64,000 nucleotides of DNA from Adenanthera pavonina (Eukaryota; Streptophyta; Magnoliopsida; Fabales; Fabaceae). Within the stretch, counting starts at the first letter, position 1. Every line of letters begins with the position of its first letter. Of the stretch, positions 1-14,700 are shown in pieces. The stretch is from contig JAIVEN010000015.1 of the NCBI GenBank assembly GCA_026686845.1, positions 18,829,501 through 18,893,500 on the forward strand, given 5' to 3'. Below the pieces are notes generated by a model. The model ran no database searches and was not told the DNA's origin. It saw nothing but the letters and a program-made list of their open reading frames with translations. Position numbers and translations under genes: made by a program.

Positions 1-60
1 AAAAAGGGTCTTAAAGAATAATTAGTGAAGGTGCATTTCCCTTAAATAATTTATTTTTAT

Positions 61-98
<38 letters not shown>

Positions 99-3000
99 AT
101 AAACTTACGTGATTAAAGGAACAATAAATTAAGGGCATAAATTCGATTAATTAGGATCCAGGAGAATCAGAAAATACGTTGTTTGAGAAGGAAGCTGGGA
201 ATCAGATAGAAGCAAATTCTCAGAGTGTCAACGCCGATTGGACTGGTGACAAATTGATTCATGTTCCAGATTAATTCTACATCTTGCCTACCAGTTATAT
301 TCCTTCCTGGGTGGAAGAATATGAATATATAATCCACATAATTCATTGTCCTATATATATATATTCCCTTTGGAAAATACGCACCTCTTTTAAAGGAAAT
401 CTCCCAGATTTTTTTCTCCCCGGAGAAATGATTTCTCAAGAATATTCGGAAGGCATGACTTATGAATAAAATCTGGGCCACATCCTTCAATATAGAAAAT
501 AACTGTCGCTGTAGTAACCATTACAAAGAAGATATTGATGGGGGCTTCGTTTCACAAATGAGTTGTTATGTACAGTGCTTATCCCCAATATATTGAAGAC
601 ACGGTGGGATTCCACCCACCTGATTGCTTGATGGAATCCAAACCCGAAAAGCACCAAACTTTATTTCTGGGAACTTGTCTCCCTCCACATATTTCTTTGC
701 TCCCTCTCTTTCCTTTCATTAAACCATCCCATTTTCATCGTCATCCATACGAAATATATTATTTATGTACCTATTCCATATGCACAATCTACCCATCCGT
801 CATTAAAAATCCATTATCATGATATTGCTCTGTATCATCACCAACGTTTTCATTATTAAAACCAAAGTCTTTGTCCATAATGATTGATTCGTCTCTGGGC
901 TACGGTTGAGCTGTGTTCTTTCAAGAATTTTCGGTTCAATTCGTGTTTGTTTAACAATATACTATATGGTATTTTGAATTTTCTATCTTGATGTTTAAAT
1001 TTAATTCTCAAAATTAATTCTTTAAGTATCTCATTCATCTATCGCTACGAAAATTTTATATATATGTTTTAAGAATGATAAATTAAATTAAGTTTGTGGA
1101 TTCAACCCATATGTATGGAAAATACTTTATTAGATGAGAAAAAAGTTTACTTCAATAATCTTTATACTTTAAAGGAATTAGTTTTTTACTATAGAACTAA
1201 AAAAAATTTTGTGGGGGGTAAAAATAATTTGATTCGTTCATGTGTAAGTTACGAGAATCATAGAAGGACGGCGATAGATTAAAGATCTTAAAAGGAAAAA
1301 AAAAAAATCTGTCATATGCATGTCTTAGGATTTTTTCGGGCCAGCTCTCATGTGCTAGGATTGTATTAAAAATGCAGTTGGCAAATAAAATATCTACATA
1401 ACATATCATGACGCTGGAAACATGATGCCAAACTGTAGGGTATGGAAAGGTGTTCTCCATTAACTCATTAAACCTCATAAATCAGAAAGATGAGCAAATA
1501 CAGCATCGTGTCCGAGTTTCTGGATAACTATTTTTAGGAAAAGCAATGAATTGCATGCATGATTGAGAATACGAGACGGAAGTGCAGTTTTAACTTTTAA
1601 GTATATCTCTGTTTTTCACTCTTTGTTTTAATGAATAGCGAAACTAATGATAGCAACTTGACCTCCTTCCACAAGAGATTAAGTTTTAATGAGCTACGCA
1701 ATTGCAAATAAAGGAAATAAAAAGAATTTTCATCAAGTTACAGCTGAAAGAAGGACCCAGGAAAAAAGCATTAATTGCCCTTCTCATATGATAATTTCAG
1801 TCCTTTATTGCCACGTATATTTCTTTAACGAAATATATAAGGAAGATCTTGTTTAAGTTAGATTCAGTAATCTGCCTTAGTTTGGAAGAATGCTTTGTCT
1901 CAGGGATGCAGAAAGCCAATCATCAGAGATTAACAGTAAAAAAATTTGGATAATTTGAATATCCGCGTCAGTTAAAGGAAAACAGAATATTAAAAAAAAG
2001 GATTATTTCATACCGACATGTCACTAATTAATTTAATTTGGCTTGAAGGGAGTCAAAGTATTACTTACTTGTGATAACTGGAATCTAAATAGTGCGGCAA
2101 GAAAAGAGAAAATCAATCTTCCACATGATTTTGCTTGTCAAGCAAATAGCTTATTCTGTTTTTTTTTTATTTGCTTTTTAGTTGCTTAAATAAATAAATG
2201 ATCGATGAGGTCCATACTATATGGATATGTGACATGTGCGTCTCGGAAATTACTCCTCACATCACTCGCACTAAATTTGTGGCCTTACATTATCGTGTTC
2301 CTATTGAATAAAAATATAATTAATCATGAATCATTGGCCCAAAAAAATCATGAATATCGTAACATCCTCCCTCACTAATGGAGGGATACTCTAATTATAA
2401 TATATACATAAACTTAAAAATCAGCATGCGTGTGCCATATCCATATTTTTTATATTATTCTATTTTTATCGATTAAATTTAGAGTTACCGCACACCACAG
2501 ATAACTAACGTTGTTCTCAAAAACTAGCTGACTTTATCAGTTATATAATCCCATTCTAGTAATTTTTCCCTCTTTTATCCGTGACAGCATAAATTTTATT
2601 TTTAAGGAATTCTTACATGCATATTACTTAAATTCTTGGTTTTATATTAAAGTGAGGGTTACGTTCAGATTTTATCTGAGTTAATTTTTTCTTTCAAAGC
2701 GTATTGAGTTTATGCAATTCGAAAGATGATAAATGATTAAGCTTATATAAATTAAAATAAATACAAATGAGTTGGGTATTGAGTTTATGCAAGTATATTT
2801 AAACTTGGCAAGAAATTAAATATAGGGGCGTCGAGGCTGAAAAAGAAGAAAGAAGAAAAACGAAAAAAAGGGGAAAATTAAAAAGGGGGGATCAATTAAG
2901 GAGTGATCATTCACGTATCCCTCTTTATGAAGGAAATGGTGTCCACATAGCATCCACTCTTACTTAACACCACAAAGCACCAACATTACCTTTCTTTGCT

Positions 3001-3400
3001 TGCGTCACCATCGATGCACTAACCCCATTTTCCATTCGGTGGTCAATGAATCAAACACCCCTCCACTTCTCCTAAAATAGAGACACACATTATTCCCCCT
3101 CCCAAAAAAAAGCTAGCCACCTGAATTATTTCCATACAAATACAAATATAATTAATTAACAAACATCCCTTCAGTTTGATACGATTCTAGTAAGTGTCAG
3201 GAATACAGAATTTATTTTTATTCTTTCATTTTTAGTTGCTTTGTAAAGGGATATATATATATATATAAGAGAATGATCTGGGGGTGGAAAAAGAAAAAGA
3301 AATTAAAATAAAAAAAAAAGTGGGAGAGTTAGTGGCTTAATTTGACAAAGGAGGAGGTGTAGTGTAAAAACCAGGGTTCTGTATTTTTGCTTTTTTGAGC
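1..3400. other. Intergenic, AT-rich, no gene recognised
   Basis: I see no coding exon that could be supported in this stretch. Open frames are short, AT-driven and without recognisable protein motifs. It holds a (CA)n microsatellite at 61-88 running into a TA run, another TA run near 3250-3266, and purine-rich tracts near 2840-2890 and 3290-3320. The last few hundred bases are presumably the promoter of the transporter gene that begins at 3535. Confidence 0.6.
61..107. repeat. (CA)n/(TA)n microsatellite
   Basis: About 14 CA dinucleotides followed directly by a short TA run; simple-sequence DNA. Confidence 0.9.
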
Positions 3401-3410
3401 CTATAAGAGG
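3401..3410 (+). promoter_or_regulatory. Candidate TATA box of the transporter gene
   Basis: The sequence CTATAAGAGG lies about 125 bp upstream of the start codon at 3535. That would put transcription start near 3430 and leave a 5' leader of about 100 nt, a normal plant spacing. This is inference from motif and position only. Confidence 0.45.
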
Positions 3411-3534
3411 GGACATTTGGCCTTGCAAGTTTGTCACACCCACAAACTCCAGATCTCAAGTCATAAACCATAACTCAGAGAGCTCTCGAGTGTTGGGGTG
3501 TGTGACTTCCAGAGATAGAGAGCGAGACGAGGAG

Positions 3535-6383
3535 ATGGGAAAGGAAGTGGGTACTAGTAAGTTGAGCGATGTGGTGCGCAGGGTGAAGCCATACCTTGCT
3601 ATGGTTTCCCTTCAGTTTGGGTACTCTGGCATGTACATCATCACCATGGTTTCCTTCAAGCATGGCATGAGCCATTGGGTCCTCTCTGTCTACCGTCATG
3701 TCGTCGCCCTTCTTATGATGGCTCCTTTTGCTCTTGTCCTTGAAAGGTCTTCTTTCAATCTCTCTCTCTCTCTCTGTCCTTCTTCTCCTTCACTACGTAC
3801 ACACATGCACACCCATTAAACTTTCTTTTTTCTTTTCCTACTTTCCTGCTGCATCATGATAACGAGGGTACGTTTTGATCTTCTTCACAGAAAAATAAGG
3901 CCTAAGATGACTCTCCCAATCTTCCTCAGGATAGTGGCGCTTGGTTTCCTTGAGTAAGCTTTCCTTTCAAACCCTCTAATCAAATCAACCTATCTGCGCT
4001 ACTTTATCATACCTACATTTTGTTTCTTTCTTTTCACTCACTCTCTTCATGGGCCCTGTGATAATCTTCAAATAACAACTTATAAACATGCATGTACTGC
4101 AACTATATTTTTCATACCATTTTTTTTTCTTTTGAAAATGATAATTATATGAATTTTTGCTTTTCTGAACATAGTTTATAACTATGTGACGGTAAGACAC
4201 TTCGCTGCAGAGATTTTCTTTGGTTCAGATGCTAATCAGGTTCTGCTCTGTATCATCATGATAATAAATATTAAAGAATATTCTTCACAATACATGATCT
4301 TTATAAAATGAGATTATATATACCTGATGTTGCTTCATATATCATTTTAGTCCACCCCTTCTAATGGATACGCCAATACTTTAGCAATTCATGGTACAAT
4401 TAAAGTTTCATTTCTCTTTTCACCAAAAAAAAAAAAAAAAGTTTCATTTCTCTCACACCTACCCCCTTAATACTTAAATCCATTCACGGAAAGATTGCCA
4501 GTGCCAAGGCATGTTGTTAGTATAGCATGGTTATAGTAAAGGGACAATTTGATGTAGCTGGTGTTGCCATCCAAAGAAAAAATTCCTCATCAAGCAAAGA
4601 GCATGTATATACATAATTAAGAAAATGATGCCGGGGTTCACTAACTTCATTTTCATTTCATGAACAACGAGTTCGGTATCTAGCTAGCCATAGTAGGATT
4701 ACAGAAAGCACTTTAGTAGATCAAGATATACTAAAGCACTTATCGATCGGATCCTCCAAATTGCAGATAAAATTAACATAGCATCTTCTAGAGAGGTTTA
4801 ATTTGTCTGTTGCGAAGATATATTACCATATGTAGAATTTATGGTCTAATAATAGTAATTATGTTGAATGATATGAAATGAACAGGCCAGTGCTGGATCA
4901 GAACTTGTACAATATGGGGATGAAGAACACCTCAACAACTTTCGCATCTGCCTCCGTTAATGTCCTCCCAGCCATTACTTTTGTGATGGCACTCATTTTC
5001 AGGTAAAACCGTAAAAGCTTCAATCATTGCAGCATAATTGGCAGCTCATATATGCGCTTACGCAGTTGAAAAAGGCTAGTTGCATTCCTTCTTAGAATCC
5101 AACTATTAATTTGGAAGCCACACTACACTGCATGCCATGGGGGCCACTAGTTGACAAAACGCCCTCACAAATCCATTTTTTATAATTAAATATTAAAGCT
5201 TGATGATGTAACGTAACATAAAAAACGAAGGCATGCATATCTAATCAGATTCCTCTCATTTAATAGTGTTTTGGATTTATTCTCATTCTAGCGAGTGAAT
5301 GACGTCGACCAGGTTAGAGAGAGTGAACCTGAGAAAATTCCACAGCGTTGCCAAGATAATAGGAACCGCAATAACAGTGTCAGGAGCCATGGTGATGACT
5401 TTGTATAAAGGCACAGCCTTTCAGATCATAAAGACGAGAGCTGGGAGCCACCACGATGCTGCCTCCACCGAACCCTCTGAACAGCACTGGGTGCTTGGCA
5501 CCGTTTACCTCATTGCAAGTTGCTGTGGCTGGGCTGGCTTCTTTATTTTGCAAGTAATAACCCCCCGCCTAACATTTTTTTTTTAAAATAAATAAATAAA
5601 TAGAAATTGTATCCTCCTTTAATTTTTTTGGAATTGAATTAAAGTGTTCTATTTTTGTGGTTCTAGTCATTCACTTTGAAGAAGTACCCGGCAGAGCTGT
5701 CTCTCACGGCTTGGATTTGCGCGATGGGAATTATCGAGGGTTCAATCGCAACCTTTATAATGGAAAGGGACTTGAGCGTTTGGGCCATAGGCTGGGACTC
5801 CAGGCTCCTCGCTTGTGTTTATTCTGTGAGCACCACAACCTCTTCTTTTTAACTCTGCCACTGCATTAATTTCATCTAATGATTTAAACTAATGAACTGA
5901 TTTATTTTGCGACAATTAGGGGGTGGTGTGCTCTGGAATGGCTTACTATGTGCAAGGGGTTGTGACCAGGGAACGTGGACCAGTCTTCATCACTTCTTTC
6001 AGCCCATTATGCATGATAATTACCGCAGCATTAGGTTCCCTTGTGTTAGCCGAGCAAGTTCATGTGGGAAGGTATATGGTTCTTTATGTTCAATTTGATA
6101 TTCCTTGTCCATCACTATAATTTGCTTCGTTTTTCTAAACAAGTGCAAATGATTTTTCAGTATAATTGGAGCTATTCTTATCGTGTTCGGACTTTACACC
6201 GTGGTGTGGGGAAAAAGCAAAGACCGTCAAAACACCAGCGACACAGAGAAAGAAGGTCAGGAATTGCCAATAAAGGATGATACAAAGTCAGGATCAGACA
6301 TTTTTGACAAGATTGAGGTCAGTGTTCCTGCTGAGAAGTCGAAGGGTCCCTGCAAGAACAATGTCCCACCACCTACATCATGA
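3535..6383 (+). CDS. WAT1-related / UMAMIT (MtN21, EamA) membrane transporter
   Basis: Seven exons: 3535-3746, 3891-3953, 4886-5002, 5313-5553, 5667-5825, 5920-6071, 6161-6383. All have GT..AG borders and compatible phases, giving 388 aa. The start at 3535 is chosen over an upstream in-frame ATG (3490) because the family begins with a short tail before KPYLAMVSLQFGYSGMYI. Typical family sequence follows: RKIRPKM after helix 2, EPVLDQNLYNMG and SASVNVLPAITF in the first EamA half, QSFTLKKYPAELSLTA and SGVVCSGMAYYVQGVV in the second, then GLYTVVWGKSKD and a polar cytosolic tail. About ten membrane helices are expected. Family members export amino acids or, for WAT1, move auxin from the vacuole. 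From remembered sequences it fits the UMAMIT17-20 clade (At1g44800, At1g21890, At4g08290). Substrate is not predictable. No frame damage was seen. Confidence 0.92.
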
Positions 6384-9300
6384 AACTCCTTTACGACTAG
6401 CCTTCTATAAATTTTCCCACCCAAAGAGATGTCAAGAAAGATTTGCATCCTGTACAAATCTTGGCCAATGCATTGACCTCTCTTTCGTTTGTACCTTTCT
6501 GAAATCATAATATGAAATAATAATGTACTAATATTGCTAGCTTTTGTCTCAACTGTTTTTGTCTTTCTAAGTGACGCTCTTTTTTCTTTTGCTTTTGTTT
6601 TTCGTCTTTAGTTACTTACCTGAATAATTTCGGGTTAAGCAAAGATTCCATTTATATAAAAAAATGTGCAGAGCATTTAGAATTTATAATAGAATAATTG
6701 ATGGATGCTTTATAATTAACATGCGAAATTAATATTCAAGGATTAAACAAAGAGTCAGCATTTCCCATTAATTATGTCTCCCAATGAATCCAAAAAAGCG
6801 CAGCAAGGAAGAGAATTGAATTCGGATTCCTTGCAACCTACTTCTCCCACAAACACCCCCAAAGCTAAACAACGCCAGAGAAGAGTAGCTAGGGTGGGGG
6901 GTACCCATAATAAATACTATATATATATATATAGACGATAAATGCATGAGGGAAACCCTGAGGATGCGCGTCTTATAGGTAGGGTCTTATGCTTTAGGAT
7001 ATGTAGTAGCTTTAGCCTTTAACAAGTTGATTAATAGCTCAAGTGGGTTTTGCTTTTCTCTTTATTATTTGTGATTGCGGGTGTGTCACTTTTCCAATGT
7101 CTCTGCTGGTTTCATATTGGGGGGTGTGTGTGTGATATCGGTACGTTAATTCCTAATATTAAGTGTTTGTTACTGTTAGGATGTTCCTCTGATGATGGTA
7201 AGTTGGCGAGACTTGCACGCTTCAATATATATGGTTGATGGGTCCATGCTTGTCACATCTATCTCCTCAATCCTATCCCTCCACCCTCTTGCTACCTTCT
7301 TCCTCTCATGCATCGATCAATAAAATCCTGACTTACAATTTGCAATGCTTAGCAGATATCCATGTATTATAAACGTCACCTTGTCGTGCTCTTGTGACCA
7401 ATTCCAATACTGCATCCAACACTGCACCACAATTAATGAAGATCCATCACACTCGTATTCCTCAATTACGACGCTCATATCTGAGGGTATTATATATATA
7501 GAATAATAAATAATATTGAAAACGAATAAAAGAAAAAATTTATTGACGGTTGCATTTGAGGTATTCTTGAAAATGCAAAGACATTTTTCCCCATGTATAG
7601 CATTTGTCCTTCACGTACGTAAATAAATTTTGACACAATAATTAATGGAGGTGGGAACAAAACACCCTTATCTTATACTCAGGGAGTGTGGTAGCATCAG
7701 TCACCCTTAAACTTTCCATTTTCGACCTTCCTTTTGAAGCTGTAGGTATCATCAATATATCATCGAACAACCCAGCTTCACAAGTCATATAATTTGTGCA
7801 TTGGTCAACCAGCAAGAATTTTGACCACTACTTACGTACTTGCATATAACAAGTGGGCTATAGATAGATAGATGTTTTCCACCTTGCTCTTGAATTTTAG
7901 CAACTTGTGCTTGTCGTCCCTATTACTTGTCTATTTATATACCTTTTCAACGGGACCAAATTCACTTACAAGCTCTGGATTTCTCATTTGGCCTAAACTA
8001 ATAATTTGTCACCGTGCCCTTTCTTCTATTGGTGAGGACGAGGTGGATACCAATCCCCCTTTTTTTTTCTTTGGCATAGAAAGTGCAATTAAAGTTTCCT
8101 TAAAAGAAAACTTTCATTTCCTTCTTCATTGTCTTGATTAGTCTTTTTTTACTGAGTATGGAACATATATGGATTATTAACGTTTGCTAGCAGAGAGGAG
8201 GTGGTTGTTTCCCAATCTCCACTGATTCCTACGGATCAAACGCTCTCTAATAATTAAGTTTTCATTTTCGCTGTCCAAATTTGATTATTTCAATAGCGCA
8301 AGATGGTGGCGGGACACAATCATTGGATATATGCTATAACAGATCACTCACCTATTAAAAGGAAGCCTTGCTAATTTCCACTTAAAGATATAGTATATTG
8401 TATCCACATTGAGTGGGTCTTTTTTTTTTTTTTGAGTTTTGGATCCGACTTTAATTTATCTCTTTTTCAAATTGCCCTTTAAATTTTCAATTTGGCCGTC
8501 CCATGTTATATATGATTCATGATTAGTAATTCGCAGAATTCACGGCCCTTCCCTCGACCCCACTCTCCTATCATGGTGGAAAGTGGTCATCTTGTTGTGC
8601 CCTTTGTTTTGACTAATGAAATTCCAAATTTAGGACTTCCTATCTGTCATGTGGCTGGTAGGTCCAATTCTATATTAAATCTGCTTACCACCTCTTGCCT
8701 CTTCTACAATTAAGTTTTCTTCCCCAAATATGCGTGCGTACATTAATACAAGTTGAACACTTTAAATCTGAAAATCTCCTCAAATCCTGCTAATTCCATT
8801 AGTAATAAATTACTTTCTTTGAAGTAATGTACGATATATAGCATATACGTACATAATAAGAAAGATATAGAGAGTATATAAGCTTGTAACAATCTGATCA
8901 CATAACTTGAGCTATTTTGGTGATATAGACAGGTTTGAATATATATAGGCCTATACATTAAAAGTTAACAATGCATAATGAAAAAGTGAGATAAAATGGG
9001 GCGGATGAGTACAAACTACAATTTGCTGTGTTATAATTGAATAATTGAATCCCGCCTTTAGTTGCGTTAATTGTATCAGTGGATGATATTGCGGGTACTT
9101 TTAGATAGATTTGGATGTAGTTGGATGGATGCATGAAATCCGGTGTGGCATTGATGAATTTTGTCTTTGGAGGACATACTCAGTCATAAACAAGCTATTG
9201 AGAGAGATGCATTATTGCGCAAATTAAAGCATATATATATATATATGCATGCCCCAGCTATCGCTATAAATTAAAAAAATTAATGGGACGGGAGAGCCAT

Positions 9301-11740
9301 GCTTTCTATTTGCAAAGACATCCTACTTTTTGACCAATAGATCCAAACCTTTTCAGAGATAAGGACTTTATCATTTTATAAATGTGAAAGAAAAGAAATG
9401 AAATGAAATCTTCCAACACGCGTGCCCTTGTGATTAAGCGTATCGGACATATATGTTACTTGTGACGGCCGGAGACTATGAATGTATTTCTATATTTTTC
9501 TTTGGGTGATAGCAACCCTTGCTAGAGGATCTCGTACGTTCCAAAAAGTGAACCAGCATACATTAACCACGCTGCATTTTTCGTGCTCAAGGAAACCACA
9601 ATTACTTTAGGTCACATATATCCAAAAAATGATCAAAACCAACCAAAAAAAGAAAAGGAAAAAGAAAAAGAAAAAGAAAAATACCCATTTCCTTATCCAA
9701 CAAAAACCAATTATTGATCCACTATGATTTTGTGGGTTTCATTATGCATTTGATGTGCATTGCATACACTTCAAAGGTTTGAGAGTGGTGATTGATAAGG
9801 AGAGGAAAGAGTTGAGGTGAAGGTCTTAAATTGGATCTCTTGTTATAATGTCAAAAGCAAAAGATAGACACGGAGACTTTTTTATTTTGTAGCTATTGCT
9901 ACTTAAAAGGAAATGATAAATGGGAAACGGATGATTGGATATATAATAATCATTTCATTAATACTCCCATAATTTACAACCACTTCCTTGTACTTGTTAG
10001 TTTTTTTAATATCAATTAATTTTCAAAAATTATATTGAATTCTATTAATTCATATCTAATTGTGTTATATCACATAAGTGTAACGTTTTTTTAAGACCAA
10101 TTTTTCTCATATATAAGACTTGAATATTTGAAACCTTAAAGAAAACAAGTGAATTAACTACTGTTGATTATTTGTCAGCAATTCTAAAGTATGTAATATT
10201 TTGAGGCAAAAAAAAAAAGATATAATATTTTAATTAAGGAAAAATTACACTTAAACATCTATATGAACTAATATTTATTTTGAACAACCATAAAAATCAT
10301 GATTATAATAATTAATAAAGGATTAAAAGATAATCAATTACTATTATACCATCATAAGAAAAGATGTCATCTTCTCTCTCTCTTTTTTCCCTTATTCCAC
10401 CGGACTCCCACTCTGCCACGTTCTCTTTCCTCTCACCTCAAAACGCTGCCCCTTGTCTTTCAGTAGAAATAGTTTTATCTTTCAATTATTTTCTCCCGAC
10501 CTATATCTTTCAATTATTGTTTTCTTTGTATGTGTAAGCGCTGGCAACATAAGCTTGAATCTCCCTTCGACTCATTTGAGGAACAGAATAAAACTTACTT
10601 TAGGATGATGCTGAGTGATTTTTTTTTTTTATGTAAGCATGCTAAGAGCTTTGATGTTTTCATGGTGTTAATAAAATTTTGGCCCAAGTACTCTGACTTT
10701 TTCATTGGGCATCAATAATTTTTGGCCCAAGTATTCTGACTTTATCATTTGGCATAAATAATTGAAGTTTGCTTACCAAAAAATAAAATTTAAGTTTAAA
10801 GAATGGCTCAAATAATTAAAGACACGTGATCAAGTAGGGGCAAAGATGGGGTTGGGGGCAGCGAGAAATTTTTAGGGGAAGACAAATTTTTTATTGATCC
10901 GAGATTATTTTATTTTATTTTTATCAAGCCCCAGTATTTAGATGGAAATATTAGACTTCAACTAATTTAATTTTAGTAAGCTAGCCCAATCCCTACTAGG
11001 AGACCAACGTGCTCCTTGGTGTGATTATTTTATTTTAACAAGAATGTAATAGTCAATTGATTATTGTCTCAGTCTTTCACAAAAGAAATTATAATTGATT
11101 ATTATTAAATTAAATATAGAAATTGTGTACAAATTCTCATGACCTGTAAATAAATAATATTTCCAGCATTTCAAAATGATTGTGGCTTTAGGCTTGTATA
11201 TAGACTAAAAAATGGAGAAAACTTTGGTACAGTCCTGTGTGTGTGTGTGTGTGGGCGGTTGACACTTTTTTCAAATAAATAAATGCCACGCATGTTATTT
11301 GTCCAAGTATTTTTTTATCTTACTGTTTTATGTTTTGACAGCGCGAAGAACAGTTTGTAACTTCTTTTTTCTTTTTCATTTTTGTCATTTTAGTCGTTAA
11401 AAATAAAATAGTTTACATGCTAAATGAATTTAAAACAAAAAAGACACATGGCAACTCTTTATAACATAACAGTATAAAAGTATATAAGTCACATAAGTTT
11501 TATCCTTAAAAAATCTACTATTAACTAGCTGAAATTATAATAAAATCTGTTCACTGTTCTTACCGCCGTATGGCTCCTGTTCTTCTCTGATTGGGTAATT
11601 TCGTCTACTTTCTCTGGCAATCCAATTGATTTTCTCAGTTTCTCTCTTCGCTGCATTTTTCTATTTTTCTGTCCTTTTTGCGGAGAGAGAAAACTGAGAG
11701 TTGGCGAACTGGCGATTCAGGTCTGTGGTGCTGCATCCAT
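6384..11740. other. Intergenic, no gene recognised
   Basis: 5.3 kb of AT-rich DNA between the transporter and the cyclotransferase genes. I find no exon with recognisable protein sequence. It holds TA microsatellites (around 6918-6932 and 9231-9246), an AAAAG-rich tract at 9651-9681 and a GT run at 11239-11252. The transporter 3' UTR occupies the first few hundred bases and the cyclotransferase promoter the last part. Confidence 0.6.
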
Positions 11741-11748
11741 CTATAAAA
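11741..11748 (+). promoter_or_regulatory. Possible TATA box of the cyclotransferase gene
   Basis: CTATAAAA lies only about 50 bp upstream of the ATG at 11793, which would leave a very short leader. A farther upstream start is equally possible, so this is weak. Confidence 0.25.
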
Positions 11749-11792
11749 CAGCTCAGAGAAATTAAAGTGAGTCAAAACTCAAAAGCCAGAAA

Positions 11793-14700
11793 ATGGTGAT
11801 GTGGATATTCGGGTATGGTTCACTGATTTGGAAAGCTGGCTTTCCCTTTGATGAAAGCGTCGTGGGTTTCATCAAAGGCTATCGACGTGTCTTCCATCAA
11901 GGTCTGTTCCTTTCATCCCTCTCTCTCTCTTTCTCTCTCGCTGTGCTCAATTCAACTCTTTATTGGACAAAAGACAATGTCGATAATTTGCTTTGGTGGG
12001 TCTTCCGTGCCAGGCAGCACTGACCACAGGGGGACCCCTGAATACCCTGGAAGAACAGTAACTCTCGAGCCTGCTGAAGGAGAAGCATGCGTAAGTCTTG
12101 TAAGCTGCATAGTAACTGTGTTCACATTTTCCTTACTCATTTTACTGGTCTATCAATACATGAAGTTTCATTATCTAAGTCCACTAGTAGATCTGTCCAT
12201 TCTATATCAGATGTTAATACAGATCTCTCATCTCAGAATGACATTAACTTCATGGCCCAAAAAAAAAGCATGATCTTAGTTCATTGGCTTCTGGCGTGAA
12301 TAATGTATAGTCCGGATACTCTACATTCACATAAGTGAGTAAATGTAGAGAGTGCCAGAGAGGTAGAGAGAAAAGAGTGGATGAATGTGACTAGACGACA
12401 GCTAAGTTCTTTTGTGTCACTCTCTCCCCAAATGCATTAATGCATGAACGGAGAGAATCCAATTTGAACAACATATATGTTTCATAAGTCTTTCATATGA
12501 TGAAACCTGCTATGGTATGAGTCCAATGTTAACGATTGTAATTCAATTCTGTGTAATTTTAAATCATGTCATTAATTTGGAGTGGAAGAAGCTCTGTGCC
12601 TTATAGTAAAATTCTCAGTGTTTTTCTAATTAAACTATTTCTTTAATCAATTTGTTTGTTAGGTTAGCTAGTTGGACTTAGCCATGACTGTTGCTGCTAT
12701 AATTTATGCTTGTTTAAGAATTTATTAAAAAGAGGTATAAGGGCCCATTTTCTTTACTGTTAAAGTTATATATGCTTTCCTTTTGTTGAGTGTCTAAGTA
12801 GCTAAATCAAGAAGCATGGTCTAATTAGTTTCTGTACTTTTCATCACTGTGATTAAGTACCTACAAGATGAAGTTGATTCTTCAAAAAGAATAAAAATAT
12901 ATCTTGGGGTGTAAAAAGAATGAAAATATTTTGATTGGTGGTTGACTGTAGAACTAAAATTAAATTTCATTTATTGTTCAAATTAATGCTTTTTATCTGG
13001 TAATTTTTTCATTCCACTCCTAGATGTTATGCAAAGGCTTTTGTACTAAATCTTAGTTGTGTCATGAATTGAAATGATTGAATGCTATTTTTTCAATTTT
13101 CAATATGTGACTTGTGAAATAATACTTCCTTGATTTTGCAAGGAGATAGTGGGGAGTTGCTTACAAGGTCTCAAAGAAGGAAGATGAAGAAATTGCATTT
13201 ACGGTATGCTTTTTAACGTGCACGTCCTTTTGCTGTTGCTAAAGCTTAAGCTTATAGATGGTTGTGTTATGTTTTCTCCATGACCAATGCTTGCTCTAAC
13301 TGTAAAGTGGTATTTTTGTTCTCATGTTACTGACCATGAATGTGGATTTTACTGTCACATATATTGAGAGTCTATTCAATTGTTGTGCTGTTACCAAACG
13401 ATTATGATGAGATAGACGTATAAATGAACCATAATCTGGAGTGATAGAAGATTACATATACCTATTCAGGGCCTGATGCTTTTCTAAGCATGATATAGAT
13501 GCTACAGTAGAGTTAATACTCAGTTAGATTAGTGCTCAGCTGCTTTGATGTCCTTACAGTAAGATTTTCTTTGAATATACCCTTTATATAAATCAAAGTG
13601 AGGGGAGATGGTGTTATTTGGTTTAAGCCTTTTATTTGACTTATGGCTTCATTATCCAAGGAACTAGGCAGTAGCCAAGAAGATCTTTAAAAGCATTGAG
13701 CAGTGATGGGGTAACTACCACTCTGACCCATACAGGAAATTGGATGCATTAATAAGTGGTTGTTTGCTGGGGACAAACTGAATGAATTTAAGGCGATAAC
13801 CTTTCTAGTGGATTATTCTATAGCATGTATAAGAAGTAGAAAGAATAGATATTACTTGATATGGTCACCAAATCCATAGCTTTAACATTAAAGTCACAAA
13901 GAAGTAGGGAGTAGAAGAAACAATGGGATAGTAAACTCTTATCTTCGCATAGTGTGTATTTCACGTGTTACCTCAATGGGGCAGTGGCACTACATATATA
14001 AGTAGAAAGTGGGAACCTTTCTTGTGTAACCCTAATAGGCTGACCTATCCATCACTAGTCAGTCCATATAAGGTCTAGCAAGCACAACACCCATTTAGAC
14101 TTATTAGTACGGCAATTTGGATCACATATTTGGGCTCAAGACCTCATATTTAACCAATATTAAATCTGAGTTTCATAAAATAGCATGATTTATGTTAAGT
14201 CCACATTGGAAAATTCAACACAGAAATGAGATGCTTAAGCTTAATCTACCCTGAAAACACAGACAATGGGGAATGACTAGGCCTTATGATCCTAATATCC
14301 AACTTCATGCTATTTGGGTCTATTTTACGCTTGTGCTTTAGGTTTTTTGTTTGATATTTTGGCCAGCCTTATTTGCAAGTAAATCTTAGAGCAGTGGCCT
14401 TTATATACATTTTCTGGTATTGTGGCTTACTGTACTTTCCTCATGATGTTGTACTATTACTATTTTTCTCCATGATTAGTTCATCAGATTTATAACACAG
14501 TGAATGAAAGGCACTACTGAACAGTGAAGTCCTGATGGTTATGATAACATCATAAACTGGAAATGTTCATCCATCAATCTAAACCAGCGGAGAAAGGCAT
14601 TCCCCCTTCTCAAGCCCTACTGAAAGAATCTTATTATTTGAGAGTACAATAATGCCAAACTTTACCGAAATTGTTACAAAACGACTTTTTGCTATAGAAA

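Noticed and set aside
11239..11252. GT run before the cyclotransferase gene as a regulatory site
   Set aside because: Ordinary dinucleotide repeat; nothing ties it to regulation.
12315..12352. Short inverted repeat (ACTCTACATT / AAATGTAGAG) in intron 2 of the cyclotransferase, considered as a small-RNA hairpin
   Set aside because: Stem is only about 10 bp and matches no microRNA family I know.
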